A DNA stretch of 64,000 nucleotides from Saccharothrix saharensis. Lineage in GTDB: Bacteria; Actinomycetota; Actinomycetes; Mycobacteriales; Pseudonocardiaceae. The position numbers and the translations under genes are program-made. The stretch is taken from contig NZ_VFPP01000001.1 of the NCBI RefSeq assembly GCF_006716745.1, forward strand, positions 7,203,386 to 7,267,385, written 5' to 3'. Below, one piece after another: positions 35,474-49,592 of this stretch (position 1 is its first letter; each line of letters opens with the position of its first letter). The notes beneath the pieces are model-generated. The model saw only the letters and a program-made list of their open reading frames with translations, was not told the origin of the DNA and searched no databases.

Positions 35474-37177
35474 CTAACTTACCGCCAGATGCGGACCGCC
35501 GCGCAGTACGTCCACGTGGTCGCTGCCCGGCCGCCCCAGCACCCAGCTCGTGCCGCGCAGCGACTTCGCGTGCTCCTTCAACGGCGCGAGCAACCGCGAC
35601 ACCTCGCGGTAGGACCCCACCGACCCGGCCGCGCAGATCAACGTCGCCAACGACAACGTCACCCCACGACCCTCCGCCTCGAACGGCGCGTCCAGCACAC
35701 CCGCGGCGAACGGCACGATCTCGTTCAACCCGGCCACCACCAGGAAGTCGTCGCCGCCGACGTGACCCACCTGCACACCGGGGTACGCCGCCGCGCCGTC
35801 GGTCAGCGCCCGCCCGATCGCCCGGATCAGGTCGTCACCCGCCGCGAACCCCACCGAGTCGTTCACCCGCTTGAACGCGTCCACGTCCAGCCACGCCACC
35901 GCGAACAGCTCGCCGCCCAGGATGCGCCGGTCCACCTCGCGCGCGATCGAGTCGCTGCCCGGCAGCCGCGTCAACGGGCTCAGCGCCGCCGCCTGCTCCA
36001 CCTTCATCTCCGCCACCCCGCGCACCACGTCCGCGACCCGCACCACGCCCAGGCAGCGGTCGTCGTCGTCCACGACCACCAGGTCGTCGTTGGTGCGTTC
36101 CCGGTTGGCGTGCGCGACGACGTCCAGCAGCTCCAACGCGCTCGACTCGGCCCCGATCAGCTTCGGCCGGTCCGCCAACCGCGCCGCCTCCCGCTTGGCG
36201 TGCAGCGCGTGCCCGAACGGCCCCGTCACCGCCAGCAGGAACCGGTTGCGGTCCACCGTCCACCGCGGCCTGCCCTCGCCGTCCACGAGCACCACGCCGC
36301 TGACCGTCGGCTGGTTCGCCAGCACGTCCCGCACCTCCTCGGACGTCGCCGAGTCGGGCAGCGTGGTCGCCGGGTGCAGGAAGTCGGTCACCCTCGGCCC
36401 CGCCTTGCGGCGCAACGGCCCGGTCATCGTGCTCGTGACCGCCTCCGGGTCGTTGACCTCGCTCAACACCGCCGCGATCGTCGCGTCCACCTTCGGCCGC
36501 CGCTGGGGGCTCGCCAGCAGGTTGCCCTGCGCGAGCCGCACGCCGAGCCGACGCAACGCGGCCAGCTCCGCCTCCGTCTCCACACCCTCGGCCACGACCT
36601 GCGTGCCCGTGTGCTCGCACAGGTGCTGCAACGCCTGCACCGTCGCGTACCGGGCGGCGTCGGTGGGCAGCGCCACCACCACCTCGCGGTCCAGCTTGAC
36701 CACGTCGGGCCGCACCTCGGCCAGCAGCGACAACGGCGAGTCACCCTCGCCCACGCCGTCCAGCCCGATCCGGAACCCGTCCTGCCGCAGCCGCTCGATG
36801 CCCTTGACCAGCAGCCGGCGCGGCGCGCGCGAGTACGGCGTGCCGACCTCGACCACCAGGTCGGCCGGGCCGCGTCCGACGTCGCGCAGCGCCCCGTACA
36901 GCGGGGCCATCAGCTCGGGCTTGTCCGCGATGGTCAGCGCGAGCAGGTTGACGTGCAGCGGCACGCCCAGGCCGTGGTCGGCCGCGTGCCGGATCGCGCG
37001 GCACGCGAGCGCCACGTCGGTGTTGGCCAGGTACCCGGCGCGGAACGCCATCCGCAGCAGGTCCTGCACGGTGCCGTCGTGCGGTCGGGCCAGCGCTTCA
37101 ACCGCCACGACCCCTCCGGTGTGGAGGTTGAACAACGGCTGGAAGGCGAAGCGAACGTCATCCAGCAAGGCGGGCAC
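35474..37177 (-). CDS. degenerate EAL-CBS-GGDEF protein
   Basis: About 567 residues. EAL domain at 1-245 (AVEALARPHD; PLHVNLLAL; LVVEVGTPY; VVKLDREVV; VAEGVET), a middle region with CBS-like pairs (about 255-395: TDFLHPATTLPDSATSEEVR; DDDDRCLGVVRVADVV), and a GGDEF domain at the C-terminus with VGHVGGDDFLVV. Two active-site changes are seen: the DD metal pair of EAL is D-G (LDGVGEGDSPLS), and GGDEF reads GGDDF. It may therefore sense or bind cyclic-di-GMP rather than make or break it. No N-terminal membrane helix. Start uncertain: GTG 37177 follows the crtY stop by 41 bases; in-frame ATG 37285 would overlap crtY. Confidence 0.8.
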   Translation of the reverse strand: MPALLDDVRFAFQPLFNLHTGGVVAVEALARPHDGTVQDLLRMAFRAGYLANTDVALACRAIRHAADHGLGVPLHVNLLALTIADKPELMAPLYGALRDVGRGPADLVVEVGTPYSRAPRRLLVKGIERLRQDGFRIGLDGVGEGDSPLSLLAEVRPDVVKLDREVVVALPTDAARYATVQALQHLCEHTGTQVVAEGVETEAELAALRRLGVRLAQGNLLASPQRRPKVDATIAAVLSEVNDPEAVTSTMTGPLRRKAGPRVTDFLHPATTLPDSATSEEVRDVLANQPTVSGVVLVDGEGRPRWTVDRNRFLLAVTGPFGHALHAKREAARLADRPKLIGAESSALELLDVVAHANRERTNDDLVVVDDDDRCLGVVRVADVVRGVAEMKVEQAAALSPLTRLPGSDSIAREVDRRILGGELFAVAWLDVDAFKRVNDSVGFAAGDDLIRAIGRALTDGAAAYPGVQVGHVGGDDFLVVAGLNEIVPFAAGVLDAPFEAEGRGVTLSLATLICAAGSVGSYREVSRLLAPLKEHAKSLRGTSWVLGRPGSDHVDVLRGGPHLAVS

Positions 37178-37218
37178 GCGGTCGATCGTGCCCGGTCGAT
37201 CTTCTTTTGCCGAGACCG

Positions 37219-38292
37219 TTAACCGAGTGTTCTCGCACTTTTGGCCGATTGCACAGGGAATGCCAGCCGACCGCGCATAACCCACGGCACCGAGCCGAAC
37301 AGCCGGAGCATCGCCTGGACGGTGCCGCGCAGGTCATCGGGCCCGCCGAGGTAGGCGCGTTGATGAGTGGCGGACAATTCGAAAAAGCTGTTGAAGAATT
37401 CCGGGACTTCGTCCGGCGGCAACGCGAGCAACGCCGCCAGACCTCTCAGCCGCAACGCGCGCACCGCCCGTTCCGCCGCCGACCTCTCCACCTCCCGGCC
37501 GTGCGCGAGCGCGTCCGCCACCACCGACGCCCGCCGCAACGCCACCGCCACGCTGTACCCGGTCGCCGGGTGCACCCACCCCGCCGCCGCGCCGAACGCC
37601 CCGTCCCGCGCCTGCCCGTCCAACGGGATGCGCACCCTCTCCTCGCCCTCCGGCACCGCGATGTCCCACGCGGCCAAGCGCGCGTGCAGCCGGAGCCGCA
37701 GCTCGGCCAACGGCAGACCCGGCCGGCGGGCCAAGGACGTCTCCTCCAACAACACCTCGTCGGCCGACACCGGGATCGCGTAGAGGAACGTCGGGTCGCT
37801 CGTCGCCGCCGCGGGCGGCTTGCGCCAATCCATGATCAACGCCTCGTCCGGTCCGACGAACGGCGTCGCCGACGCAGCGGGCACCACCACCCCCACCGCC
37901 GTCTGCGCCGCGCGACCACCCAGCGCGCCGCTCGCGTCCACCACCCGCCCGGTCAGCACCCGCCCGCCGGCCAACGTCACCGACGTGGTCGTGCGGTCGA
38001 CCACCCGACCCGCGACCACCCGCACCTCGTCCGGGAGCCGCCGCAGCCCTTCGTTGTCCAGCACGGCGTAACCCCTCGGGATCAGGTGCTCCGCCGTCGT
38101 CACCGCACGCGCCCTCGACGTGCTCACCGCGACCGGCGCGTCGTCCGGCAACTCGTCCGCCCACGCCGCGTACGTCGCCCGCCACGGACGCGCCGGGTTC
38201 GGGTCGACCACCGTCGTGCCGAGACCACGCGCCGCGCACGCCCGAGCCAACGCCCGCCCGGCCGGCCCGCCGCCGACCACCACCACGTCCAT
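37219..38292 (-). CDS. crtY: lycopene cyclase (CrtY family)
   Basis: 357 residues. FAD/NAD-binding start VVVVGGGPAGRALARACAAR (Rossmann GxGxxG type), middle motif LIMDWRKPPA with TFLYAIPVSADEVLLEETSL (the cyclase EET motif) and GWVHPATGYSVAVALRRAS near the end. Such enzymes close the ends of lycopene to beta-rings. No other carotenoid gene (crtE, crtB, crtI) is in the window, so it is either an orphan or part of a split cluster. ATG 38292 overlaps the stop of the MASE1 gene (ATGA), so the two are translationally coupled. Confidence 0.85.
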   Translation of the reverse strand: MDVVVVGGGPAGRALARACAARGLGTTVVDPNPARPWRATYAAWADELPDDAPVAVSTSRARAVTTAEHLIPRGYAVLDNEGLRRLPDEVRVVAGRVVDRTTTSVTLAGGRVLTGRVVDASGALGGRAAQTAVGVVVPAASATPFVGPDEALIMDWRKPPAAATSDPTFLYAIPVSADEVLLEETSLARRPGLPLAELRLRLHARLAAWDIAVPEGEERVRIPLDGQARDGAFGAAAGWVHPATGYSVAVALRRASVVADALAHGREVERSAAERAVRALRLRGLAALLALPPDEVPEFFNSFFELSATHQRAYLGGPDDLRGTVQAMLRLFGSVPWVMRGRLAFPVQSAKSARTLG

Positions 38293-39272
38293 CAACGCTT
38301 CTCCGGGGGCTTGGGCAGCAGGTCGCCGAGTGCCAGCGGTTGGTACCGCGCGACCACGTCCGAGAGCTGCGCCACGGTGCGCTCGATCGCCGCCCGCGCC
38401 GCGTTGCGCTCCGCGATCACCGCCGACAGCAAGAGCGCCGTCAACACCGCCGTGCTGTTGAACGCCTGCAACGTCACCATCCGCACCACCAGGTCCAAAT
38501 CCGCGAACGGGCCCGTGGCGCGCGCCGCACCCCGTGCGGCGAGGGTCGTCGCGATCAACGCGCACGGTGCCGTGCCCAGGTGCTGGAAGCGCAGCGCCGC
38601 CCAGATCAGGAAAGGGAACACCAAGTACATCAGCCGGAGGTCGTGCGTGCTCGCCACCGCCATGACCACCGCCGTGCTCACCACCAGCGCGACCGCCTCC
38701 ACCCACCGGCGCACGGGGTGGTCGCGCAGGCGCAGGGGGCGCAGTGCCAGCACGATCGGCACGAACACCAACACGCCCAGCGCGTCACCGGTCCACCACA
38801 CCGTCCACGTGGACCAGAACAGCGAACCGTCGATCACGCCCGTCGCCAGCAACGTGCCCGAGCCGATCGTGGCGCTGACCGCCATGCCCACGAACCCGCC
38901 CAACAACACCAGGGCGAGCGCGTCCCGCGTGCGATCCATCTCCGGCCGGAAGCCGGCTCTCTTCAGCAACAGGTAGGCGACCACCGGTGCGAGCGTGTTG
39001 CCGGCCGTGATGAGGAACGTGGCGCCGAGATCGGCCAGCGTCGAGTTGGTCGCGAACGCGCCCAGCGCGACGCCCGGCCACATCCTCTGCCCGCCCAGCA
39101 GCAGCGCGAGCACCGCGACACCGGTCGGCGGCCACAACGGCGTCACCTGGTCGTTGACCAGGGCCTGGAGGAGACCGACCCGGGCACCCGCGTAGTAGCA
39201 AGCCGCGACCACGACGACGTGGACCGCGTACCGGCCGAGCCGAGGGGAGAGCTGCACCGGCACAGCATCCAC
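38292..39272 (-). CDS. MASE1-domain membrane protein
   Basis: About 326 residues with eight membrane helices. MASE1 hallmarks: CYYAGARVGLLQALVNDQVT, PLWPPTGVAVLALLLGGQRM, WWTGDALGVLVFVPIVLALR. MASE1 usually is the sensor part of larger signalling proteins, but here only a short soluble C-terminal helix (RNAARAAIERTVAQLSDVVA) follows, with no kinase or cyclase domain. It may still act as a sensor next to crtY and the EAL-GGDEF gene. Start uncertain: GTG 39272, 39263 or 39257. No strong ribosome site visible. Confidence 0.75.
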   Translation of the reverse strand: MDAVPVQLSPRLGRYAVHVVVVAACYYAGARVGLLQALVNDQVTPLWPPTGVAVLALLLGGQRMWPGVALGAFATNSTLADLGATFLITAGNTLAPVVAYLLLKRAGFRPEMDRTRDALALVLLGGFVGMAVSATIGSGTLLATGVIDGSLFWSTWTVWWTGDALGVLVFVPIVLALRPLRLRDHPVRRWVEAVALVVSTAVVMAVASTHDLRLMYLVFPFLIWAALRFQHLGTAPCALIATTLAARGAARATGPFADLDLVVRMVTLQAFNSTAVLTALLLSAVIAERNAARAAIERTVAQLSDVVARYQPLALGDLLPKPPEKR

Positions 39273-39756
39273 TGTCCCGGAGGAGCGCACCACGCCTAGC
39301 TGCGGAGACGCCGTAAGTGACCCCCCGATTTGTCTCCACGTGGGCCGGGGTGTAACTTTCTCTCTGCCAGCGCGGAACGGGCCGGAGAGAGACCGGAACG
39401 GAGCGCGGCGAACACAAGCCCCCGGGACAGAATCAGCAGCACAGCGTGCTGCCTCGGCTCCGGACGGTAAGACAAAGTGAATGCGAAGCGAGTTCATCGC
39501 GGAGCCGAGAAGCCGAAACCGGCCGATTTGACACCGCGAAAACGAACGAGCTAAGCTTCAACCAGAACGAAACACAAAGCCCCGGAATGAACCGCGGTAA
39601 GACGCGGGACAAGATGGTGAGCGCGTGTTCTTTGAGAACTCAACAGCGTGCCGAATAGCCAGTAAATTTATGAACCTCGTCAAGAGGTTTCCTTTGAGAT
39701 TGTTACTGGACAACTGACATTACTTGTCAGTGTTGTTCGGAGCGATCGAACTCATT
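39273..39756 (+). other. rrn upstream and leader region, 484 bp
   Basis: Holds a strong rRNA promoter (39528-39557), an antitermination/processing-like sequence TGTTCTTTGAGAACT at about 39626-39640 (repeated in the 16S-23S spacer near 41589), and small hairpins at 39673-39689 and 39713-39731 (ACTGACA-5-TGTCAGT). Nothing coding. Confidence 0.8.
39528..39557 (+). promoter_or_regulatory. rRNA operon promoter (TTGACA-18-TAAGCT)
   Basis: Perfect -35 TTGACA at 39528-39533 and -10 TAAGCT at 39552-39557, 18-base spacer. It gives a leader of about 190 bases before 16S. It is the best sigma-A promoter in the window. Confidence 0.8.
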
Positions 39757-44711
<4,955 letters not shown>

Positions 44712-44814
44712 ACGCTACGCATCCACTGTGCGGTTCTGAAAGAACCGAACCGGACCATCTGGTCGGGCACGAGAGTGTCTGGTCGGGTGCCTACGGGTTG
44801 GTAATTTCATAGTG

Positions 44815-44932
44815 TTTCGGTGGTCATAGCGGTTGGGGAACACCCGGTCCCATTCCGAACCCGGTAGTTAAGCCTTCCAGCGCCGATGGTACTGCACTCG
44901 TGAGGGTGTGGGAGAGTAGGACGCCGCCGAAC
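44815..44932 (+). rRNA. 5S ribosomal RNA
   Basis: TTCGGTGGTCATAGCGGTTG to GTAGGACGCCGCCGAAC; the two ends pair (TTCGGTGG / CCGCCGAA). Typical 5S inner sequence CATTCCGAACCCGGTAGTTA. Ends are approximate to a few bases. Third gene of the rrn operon. Confidence 0.95.
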
Positions 44933-44940
44933 ATAACTTC

Positions 44941-44985
44941 GCCTTCAGGGGCACTCGTCCACCCGAGTGCCCCTGAAGGCTTTTT
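44941..44985 (+). terminator. rRNA operon terminator
   Basis: Perfect 17-bp stem (44941-44957 with 44964-44980), 6-base loop and TTTTT right after: a textbook factor-independent terminator. Confidence 0.93.
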
Positions 44986-45024
44986 CGCGTCACGCGTCGG
45001 GTCGACGCCGCTGAACCGCGCGAC

Positions 45025-45030
45025 TAAGTT
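45025..45030 (+). promoter_or_regulatory. -10 box TAAGTT for leaderless dgt
   Basis: TANNNT element 7 bases before ATG 45038, just downstream of the rrn terminator; no ribosome site. Confidence 0.5.
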
Positions 45031-45037
45031 CTCGGCC

Positions 45038-46606
45038 ATGCACCACGACCCCGCCGACCCCCGGACGCAGCGCCGTTCCGGCGGGACCGCCACCGTCCAG
45101 GCCGACCTGGCCACGAGCCCGTTCCGGGTCGACCGGGACCGGGTGGCCAGTTCGCCGTTCTTCGCCAGGCTGGGCGGCGTCACGCAGGTCGTCAGCTCGA
45201 CCGGGTCCGGCCTCCTGGTGCACAACCGCCTCACGCACAGCCTGAAAGTGGCGCAAGCCGCTCGTGCCATCGCCGAGCGCCTGCACACCAGTGCGGACGT
45301 CGCCACCGTGCTGGAGAAGCTCGGCGGTTGCGACCCGGACGTGGTGGAGGCCGCGTCCCTGGCGCACGACCTGGGGCACCCGCCGTTCGGGCACCTCGGT
45401 GAGCAGGTCCTCGACCGGTTGGCCCGGCACCGGTTCGGGTTGTCGGACGGGTTCGAGGGCAACGCGCAGTCGTTCCGCATCGTCACGACCACCGACGTGA
45501 GGGGGCCGGCCGCGGTCGGGCTGGACCTGACCGTGGCGGTGCGGGCGGCGATGCTGAAGTACCCGTGGACGCGCCTGTCGTACCCGAAGCCGCACCCGCG
45601 TGACCTGCCCGCGCCGCCGCGCGGTGCCGCCGAGCCGCCCGACGGGCCGGGCACCGGTTCCAGCAAGTTCTCCGCCTACGTCACCGAGGTGGACGACGTC
45701 GAGCAGGCCCGTGCGTTCTACAGGGGCCGGTTGGAGCCGTGGCAGCAGACGGTCGAGGCGTCGGTCATGGACACGGCCGACGACATCGCCTACGCCATCC
45801 ACGACCTGGAGGACTTCCACCGGGTCGGTGTCCTGCAGCACGCCACCGTGTCGACCGAGCTGAACACCTGGCTCGACCACGCGTTGGAGCTGGCCGCGCT
45901 GAGCGCCGCCGACCTGGCCGCCCAGCAACGCCGACCGGGCCGTTCGCTGGAGGCGTTGCGCCGCCGGCTGCACGCCAAGGACTCGTGGGCGGTGGACGAC
46001 GGCGCGTTCGCGCAGGCCGTGGCCAAGGTGCGGGCCGAGCTGGTGGACGGTCTGCTGGCGGTGCCGTTCGACGGTTCGGTGGAGGCGGAGCAGGCCGTGG
46101 CCGGGTTCTCCGCCCGGTGGACGCGTCGCCTGGTGGACTCGGTCGGCGTGGTCGAGGAGCCGACGACCCGCTCGGGGCACGTGGTGCTGGCCGTGCCGCA
46201 GTGGCACGAGGTGCAGGTGCTGAAGTTCGTCCACCGCCGGTTCGTGCTGCTGCGCCCGGACCTCGCGCTGCACCAGCGCGGCCAGGCGAGGCTGTTGACC
46301 GCGCTGGTCGAGGCGCTGGAGCAGTGGGTAACCGACCGGCACGAGGCGAACCGGCTGCCGCGCCGGCTGCACGACCTGGTCGAGCTGGCGGGTGAGGAGT
46401 ACGCGACGTTGGCCAGGACGGACCCGTCGGTGCTGGTAGGGGCGACGGGCGAGACGCCGTCCGGCCCCGACGCGGTGCGGGCGCTGGCCCGTGGCCGGGC
46501 GGTGGTCGACTTCATCGCCTCGCTCACCGACAACCAGGCCGCGGCGCTGCTCGACGCCCTGTCCGGGCGGACCGGTCAGCTGTGGACAGATGCTTTTGTA
46601 CTGTGA
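45038..46606 (+). CDS. dgt: dGTP triphosphohydrolase-like HD protein
   Basis: 522 residues. HD-type active site: NRLTHSLKVAQAARAIAERL (H67), AASLAHDLGHPPFGHLGEQV (H110-D111), then VMDTADDIAYAIHDLEDFHR. Start region DLATSPFRVDRDRVASSPFF matches the family. Releases triphosphate from dNTPs, controlling their pool. ATG 45038 is chosen from the -10 box; upstream in-frame codons belong to 5S and its terminator. A Gly/Pro-rich insertion around PPRGAAEPPDGPGTGSSKF is seen in the middle. Stands alone between rrn and a secreted protease gene. Confidence 0.9.
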   Translation: MHHDPADPRTQRRSGGTATVQADLATSPFRVDRDRVASSPFFARLGGVTQVVSSTGSGLLVHNRLTHSLKVAQAARAIAERLHTSADVATVLEKLGGCDPDVVEAASLAHDLGHPPFGHLGEQVLDRLARHRFGLSDGFEGNAQSFRIVTTTDVRGPAAVGLDLTVAVRAAMLKYPWTRLSYPKPHPRDLPAPPRGAAEPPDGPGTGSSKFSAYVTEVDDVEQARAFYRGRLEPWQQTVEASVMDTADDIAYAIHDLEDFHRVGVLQHATVSTELNTWLDHALELAALSAADLAAQQRRPGRSLEALRRRLHAKDSWAVDDGAFAQAVAKVRAELVDGLLAVPFDGSVEAEQAVAGFSARWTRRLVDSVGVVEEPTTRSGHVVLAVPQWHEVQVLKFVHRRFVLLRPDLALHQRGQARLLTALVEALEQWVTDRHEANRLPRRLHDLVELAGEEYATLARTDPSVLVGATGETPSGPDAVRALARGRAVVDFIASLTDNQAAALLDALSGRTGQLWTDAFVL

Positions 46607-46750
46607 AATGTGATGGATTCACCGTCTGAGAAGTAGGCCGAACGGTGGCAGACGGTACTTGTCCGTGCGCAATACGTTGACCCCTCGGCCGGAGACATCC
46701 GACCGCAGGCCGCGTGCGTCGGGGGCACGCACGATCTGGGGGAGACGCCT

Positions 46751-49540
46751 GTGCGCTCACCGAAACGCCGTTCACGAAGAAACGCCCTGATCGCGGCGGG
46801 TGCCGCCGTGCTGTTGACCGCGGGCGTCGTGTTGCCCGCGGCCGCCGACCCGACCAGGGCGTCCAAGGGCGTCGAGGATCGGACCGCCGCGCAGATCGCG
46901 GCGCTGCAGGACATCAAGAAGTCGCTCACCGAAGCCGAGTCCAAGGTGGACAGCGCGCTCGTCGTCGAGCAGCGCCGGCGGTCGAACGCCACCACGCTCG
47001 GCAAGCTCCCCGCCCTCCAGACCGGGGTGAAGGTCCACAGCGGAAACACCGTCGTGGTGGACATCCGCGCGTTCAAGGTGACCGACGACCTGGTCGCCGC
47101 CGTCCGTGCCGCTGGTGGCGGCATCCGCGCGGTGTCCACGGAGGGCAAGACGGTCCGCGCCCAGTTACCGCTCGGTGCGCTGACCAAGCTGTCCGCCCGC
47201 GGCGACGTCCGCCGGGTCGAGACGGCCGTCGAGTTCAAGACGTTCCACGAGCAGGGCCGCAAGGCCGACCAGGCTCCCTCCAAGGAGGAGAAGGCCCGGC
47301 AGATCGAGGAGCGCACCCGCGGAGCGCTGATCGCGCCGCAGGCCGTCCGCACCGGTGAGGGCGACCGGGCGCACGCCGCCGACACCGCCCGCGACGACTT
47401 CCGCGTCACGGGCACGGGCGTGAAGCTGTGCGCGCTGTCCGACGGCGTCGACTCGCTGTCCCTCTCGCAGGCCGCGGGCGAGCTCCCCGCCGGCGTCGAG
47501 GTCCTGGCCGGTCAGGAGGGCGACGGCAACGAGGGCACCGCGATGCTGGAGATCCTCCACGACATCGCGCCGAACGCGAGCCTCGGCTTCGCCACCGCGA
47601 TCAACGGCGACGCGAGCTTCGCCGACAACATCCGCGCCCTGCGCTTCCAACTGGGCTGCGACGTCATCGTCGACGACATCCTCTACTTCAACGAGTCGCC
47701 GTTCCAGGACGGCGTGATCGCGCAGGCCGTGGACGCGGTCACCGCCGACGGCGCGCTGTTCTTCTCCTCCGCGGGCAACGAGGGCAACGTCGCCGACGGC
47801 ACCTCGGGCCACTGGGAGGGCCAGTTCGTCGACTCCGGTGTCGGCGTCGGCAAGTTCGCCGGCACCGCGCACGACTTCAACCCGTCGCCGGACGCGAAGC
47901 AGGTGTTCAACCCGCTGTCGGACAGCTCCGCGAACGTGCCCGTGACGCTGTTCTGGTCCGACCCGCTGGCGTCGTCGTTCAACGACTACGACCTGTACCT
48001 GGCGAACGCGCAGGGCAACGTGGTGGCGTTCAGCCAGGGCGTGCAGGACGGCAGCCAGGACCCGTACGAGCGGCTGAACACGCCCACCAGCGCGTTCGGC
48101 CTGCGGCTGGCCGTGGTGAAGTTCCGCGGTGAGGACAAGTACCTGGCGCTGTCCGCCCTGGGCGGCCGGTTCAAGGACTCCTCCGACGGGCTCAAGAAGT
48201 TCGCCACGCCCGGCGTGACCCGGGGTCACTCGGCGGCCAAGGGCGCGATCAGCGTCGCGGCGGCGCCCGCGAACAACCCGCTGCCGTTCGACCTGGAGCC
48301 GGGCGACCCGGCCAACCCGCGCGGCCCGTACCCGAACGCGTTCGACGGCACGCAGAAGCCCGAGCGGTTCACCTCGGACGGTCCGCGCCGGGTGTTCTTC
48401 GCGCCCGACGGCACCCCGCGCGAGGAGGTCCGGCAGAAGCCCGACCTGACCGCGGCGGACGGCGTGCAGACCAGCGTGGCGGGCTTCAACCCGTTCTTCG
48501 GCACGTCGGCGTCCGCGCCGAACGCGGCGGCCATCGCGGGCCTGGTGCTGTCCGGCAACCCCGGCCTGACCCCCGCGGAGGTGCGCGAGGCGTTGACCGC
48601 CACCGCGATCGACATCGCCGAGGCCGGCCCCGACAACCGGACCGGCGCGGGCGTCGTGCGCGCCGACCTGGTGCTGGCCTACACCGGCGCCTCGCCGCAG
48701 GCGCTGGCGAAGGCGGCGAAGCCGTCCGTGGTCAACGACAGCGACGGCAGCCAGTACCTCAAGCCGGGCACCACGGCCACGGTCACCGTGCCGGTGGTCA
48801 ACAACGGTGACGGCACGGCCGCGTCGACCAGCCTCGTGCTCACCACGCCCACCGCGGGTGTGACGATCGCGCCGCGGTCGAAGTACTACGGCAACGTCGA
48901 GGTCGGCCAGACGGTCACCAACACGTTCAAGGTGACCGTGCCCGCGTCCCTGGGCGTCGGTTCGTCCGTCCGACTGGACGCCAAGGTGACGTTCGCGGGC
49001 ACCACCTCGCCCACCACGAGCTCGTTCACGCTCAACGTCGGCGAGCCGTCCCGCGACGCGAAGACCTTCGCCTACGCCGGGCCGGCCGTGGCCATCCCGG
49101 ACAACGACCCCACCGGCGCCACGGTGCAGATCCCGGTCAGCGGCGTCGGCGCGGGCTCCAAGCTCGTGTTCTCGGTCGACGGCGACACGTGCAGCTCGGC
49201 CACCGGCGCGACCACCGTCGGGATCGACCACTCGTTCGTCGGTGACCTGGTCGGCACGCTGACCTCGCCGTCCGGCGCGACCGCGACGGTGTTCCAGCGC
49301 AACGGCTCGACCGGCAACAACCTGTGCCAGGTCGTGTTCGACGACACCGCCGCGCAGCCGTTCTCCTCGGTGACCAGCAACCTGGCGCCGTACACCGGCA
49401 CGTGGCGGCCCACCACTCCGCTCGGCGCGCTGCTCGCCGCGCCGGTGGACGGCACGTGGACGTTCAAGGTCGTGGACGCGGTCTCGTCCGACCGCGGCTC
49501 GATCCGCTCGGTCTCGCTGAAGATCAACGGTTACATCTGA
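46751..49540 (+). CDS. secreted subtilisin-like protease with atypical active site and P-like domain
   Basis: 929 residues. Signal peptide with twin arginines (SRRNALIAAGAAVLL, cleavage about AAA-DP), a propeptide region to about 200, an S8/S53-type catalytic domain about 215-640, a CARDB-like domain (about 665-760), and a proprotein-convertase-like P domain at the end (VGIDHSFVGDLVGTLTSPSG ... GTWTFKVVDAVSSDRGS). Active-site positions: Asp in LCALSDGVDSL (D231), a Glu where the His is expected (GNEGTAMLEILHD, E261) and the Ser in FFGTSASAPNAAA (S586). The E/D/S combination resembles sedolisins. GTG 46751 has GGGGGAG 7 bases upstream. Followed by a strong terminator. Confidence 0.88.
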   Translation: MRSPKRRSRRNALIAAGAAVLLTAGVVLPAAADPTRASKGVEDRTAAQIAALQDIKKSLTEAESKVDSALVVEQRRRSNATTLGKLPALQTGVKVHSGNTVVVDIRAFKVTDDLVAAVRAAGGGIRAVSTEGKTVRAQLPLGALTKLSARGDVRRVETAVEFKTFHEQGRKADQAPSKEEKARQIEERTRGALIAPQAVRTGEGDRAHAADTARDDFRVTGTGVKLCALSDGVDSLSLSQAAGELPAGVEVLAGQEGDGNEGTAMLEILHDIAPNASLGFATAINGDASFADNIRALRFQLGCDVIVDDILYFNESPFQDGVIAQAVDAVTADGALFFSSAGNEGNVADGTSGHWEGQFVDSGVGVGKFAGTAHDFNPSPDAKQVFNPLSDSSANVPVTLFWSDPLASSFNDYDLYLANAQGNVVAFSQGVQDGSQDPYERLNTPTSAFGLRLAVVKFRGEDKYLALSALGGRFKDSSDGLKKFATPGVTRGHSAAKGAISVAAAPANNPLPFDLEPGDPANPRGPYPNAFDGTQKPERFTSDGPRRVFFAPDGTPREEVRQKPDLTAADGVQTSVAGFNPFFGTSASAPNAAAIAGLVLSGNPGLTPAEVREALTATAIDIAEAGPDNRTGAGVVRADLVLAYTGASPQALAKAAKPSVVNDSDGSQYLKPGTTATVTVPVVNNGDGTAASTSLVLTTPTAGVTIAPRSKYYGNVEVGQTVTNTFKVTVPASLGVGSSVRLDAKVTFAGTTSPTTSSFTLNVGEPSRDAKTFAYAGPAVAIPDNDPTGATVQIPVSGVGAGSKLVFSVDGDTCSSATGATTVGIDHSFVGDLVGTLTSPSGATATVFQRNGSTGNNLCQVVFDDTAAQPFSSVTSNLAPYTGTWRPTTPLGALLAAPVDGTWTFKVVDAVSSDRGSIRSVSLKINGYI

Positions 49541-49548
49541 TCGACGGG

Positions 49549-49583
49549 AAAGGGCCCCGGGAGCGCGCTCCCGGGGCCCTTTT
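49549..49583. terminator. terminator after the protease gene
   Basis: Perfect 16-bp palindrome (AAGGGCCCCGGGAGCG and complement, 49550-49581) followed by TTT, between the convergent protease and XRE genes. Confidence 0.88.
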
Positions 49584-49592
49584 CGTTACGTG

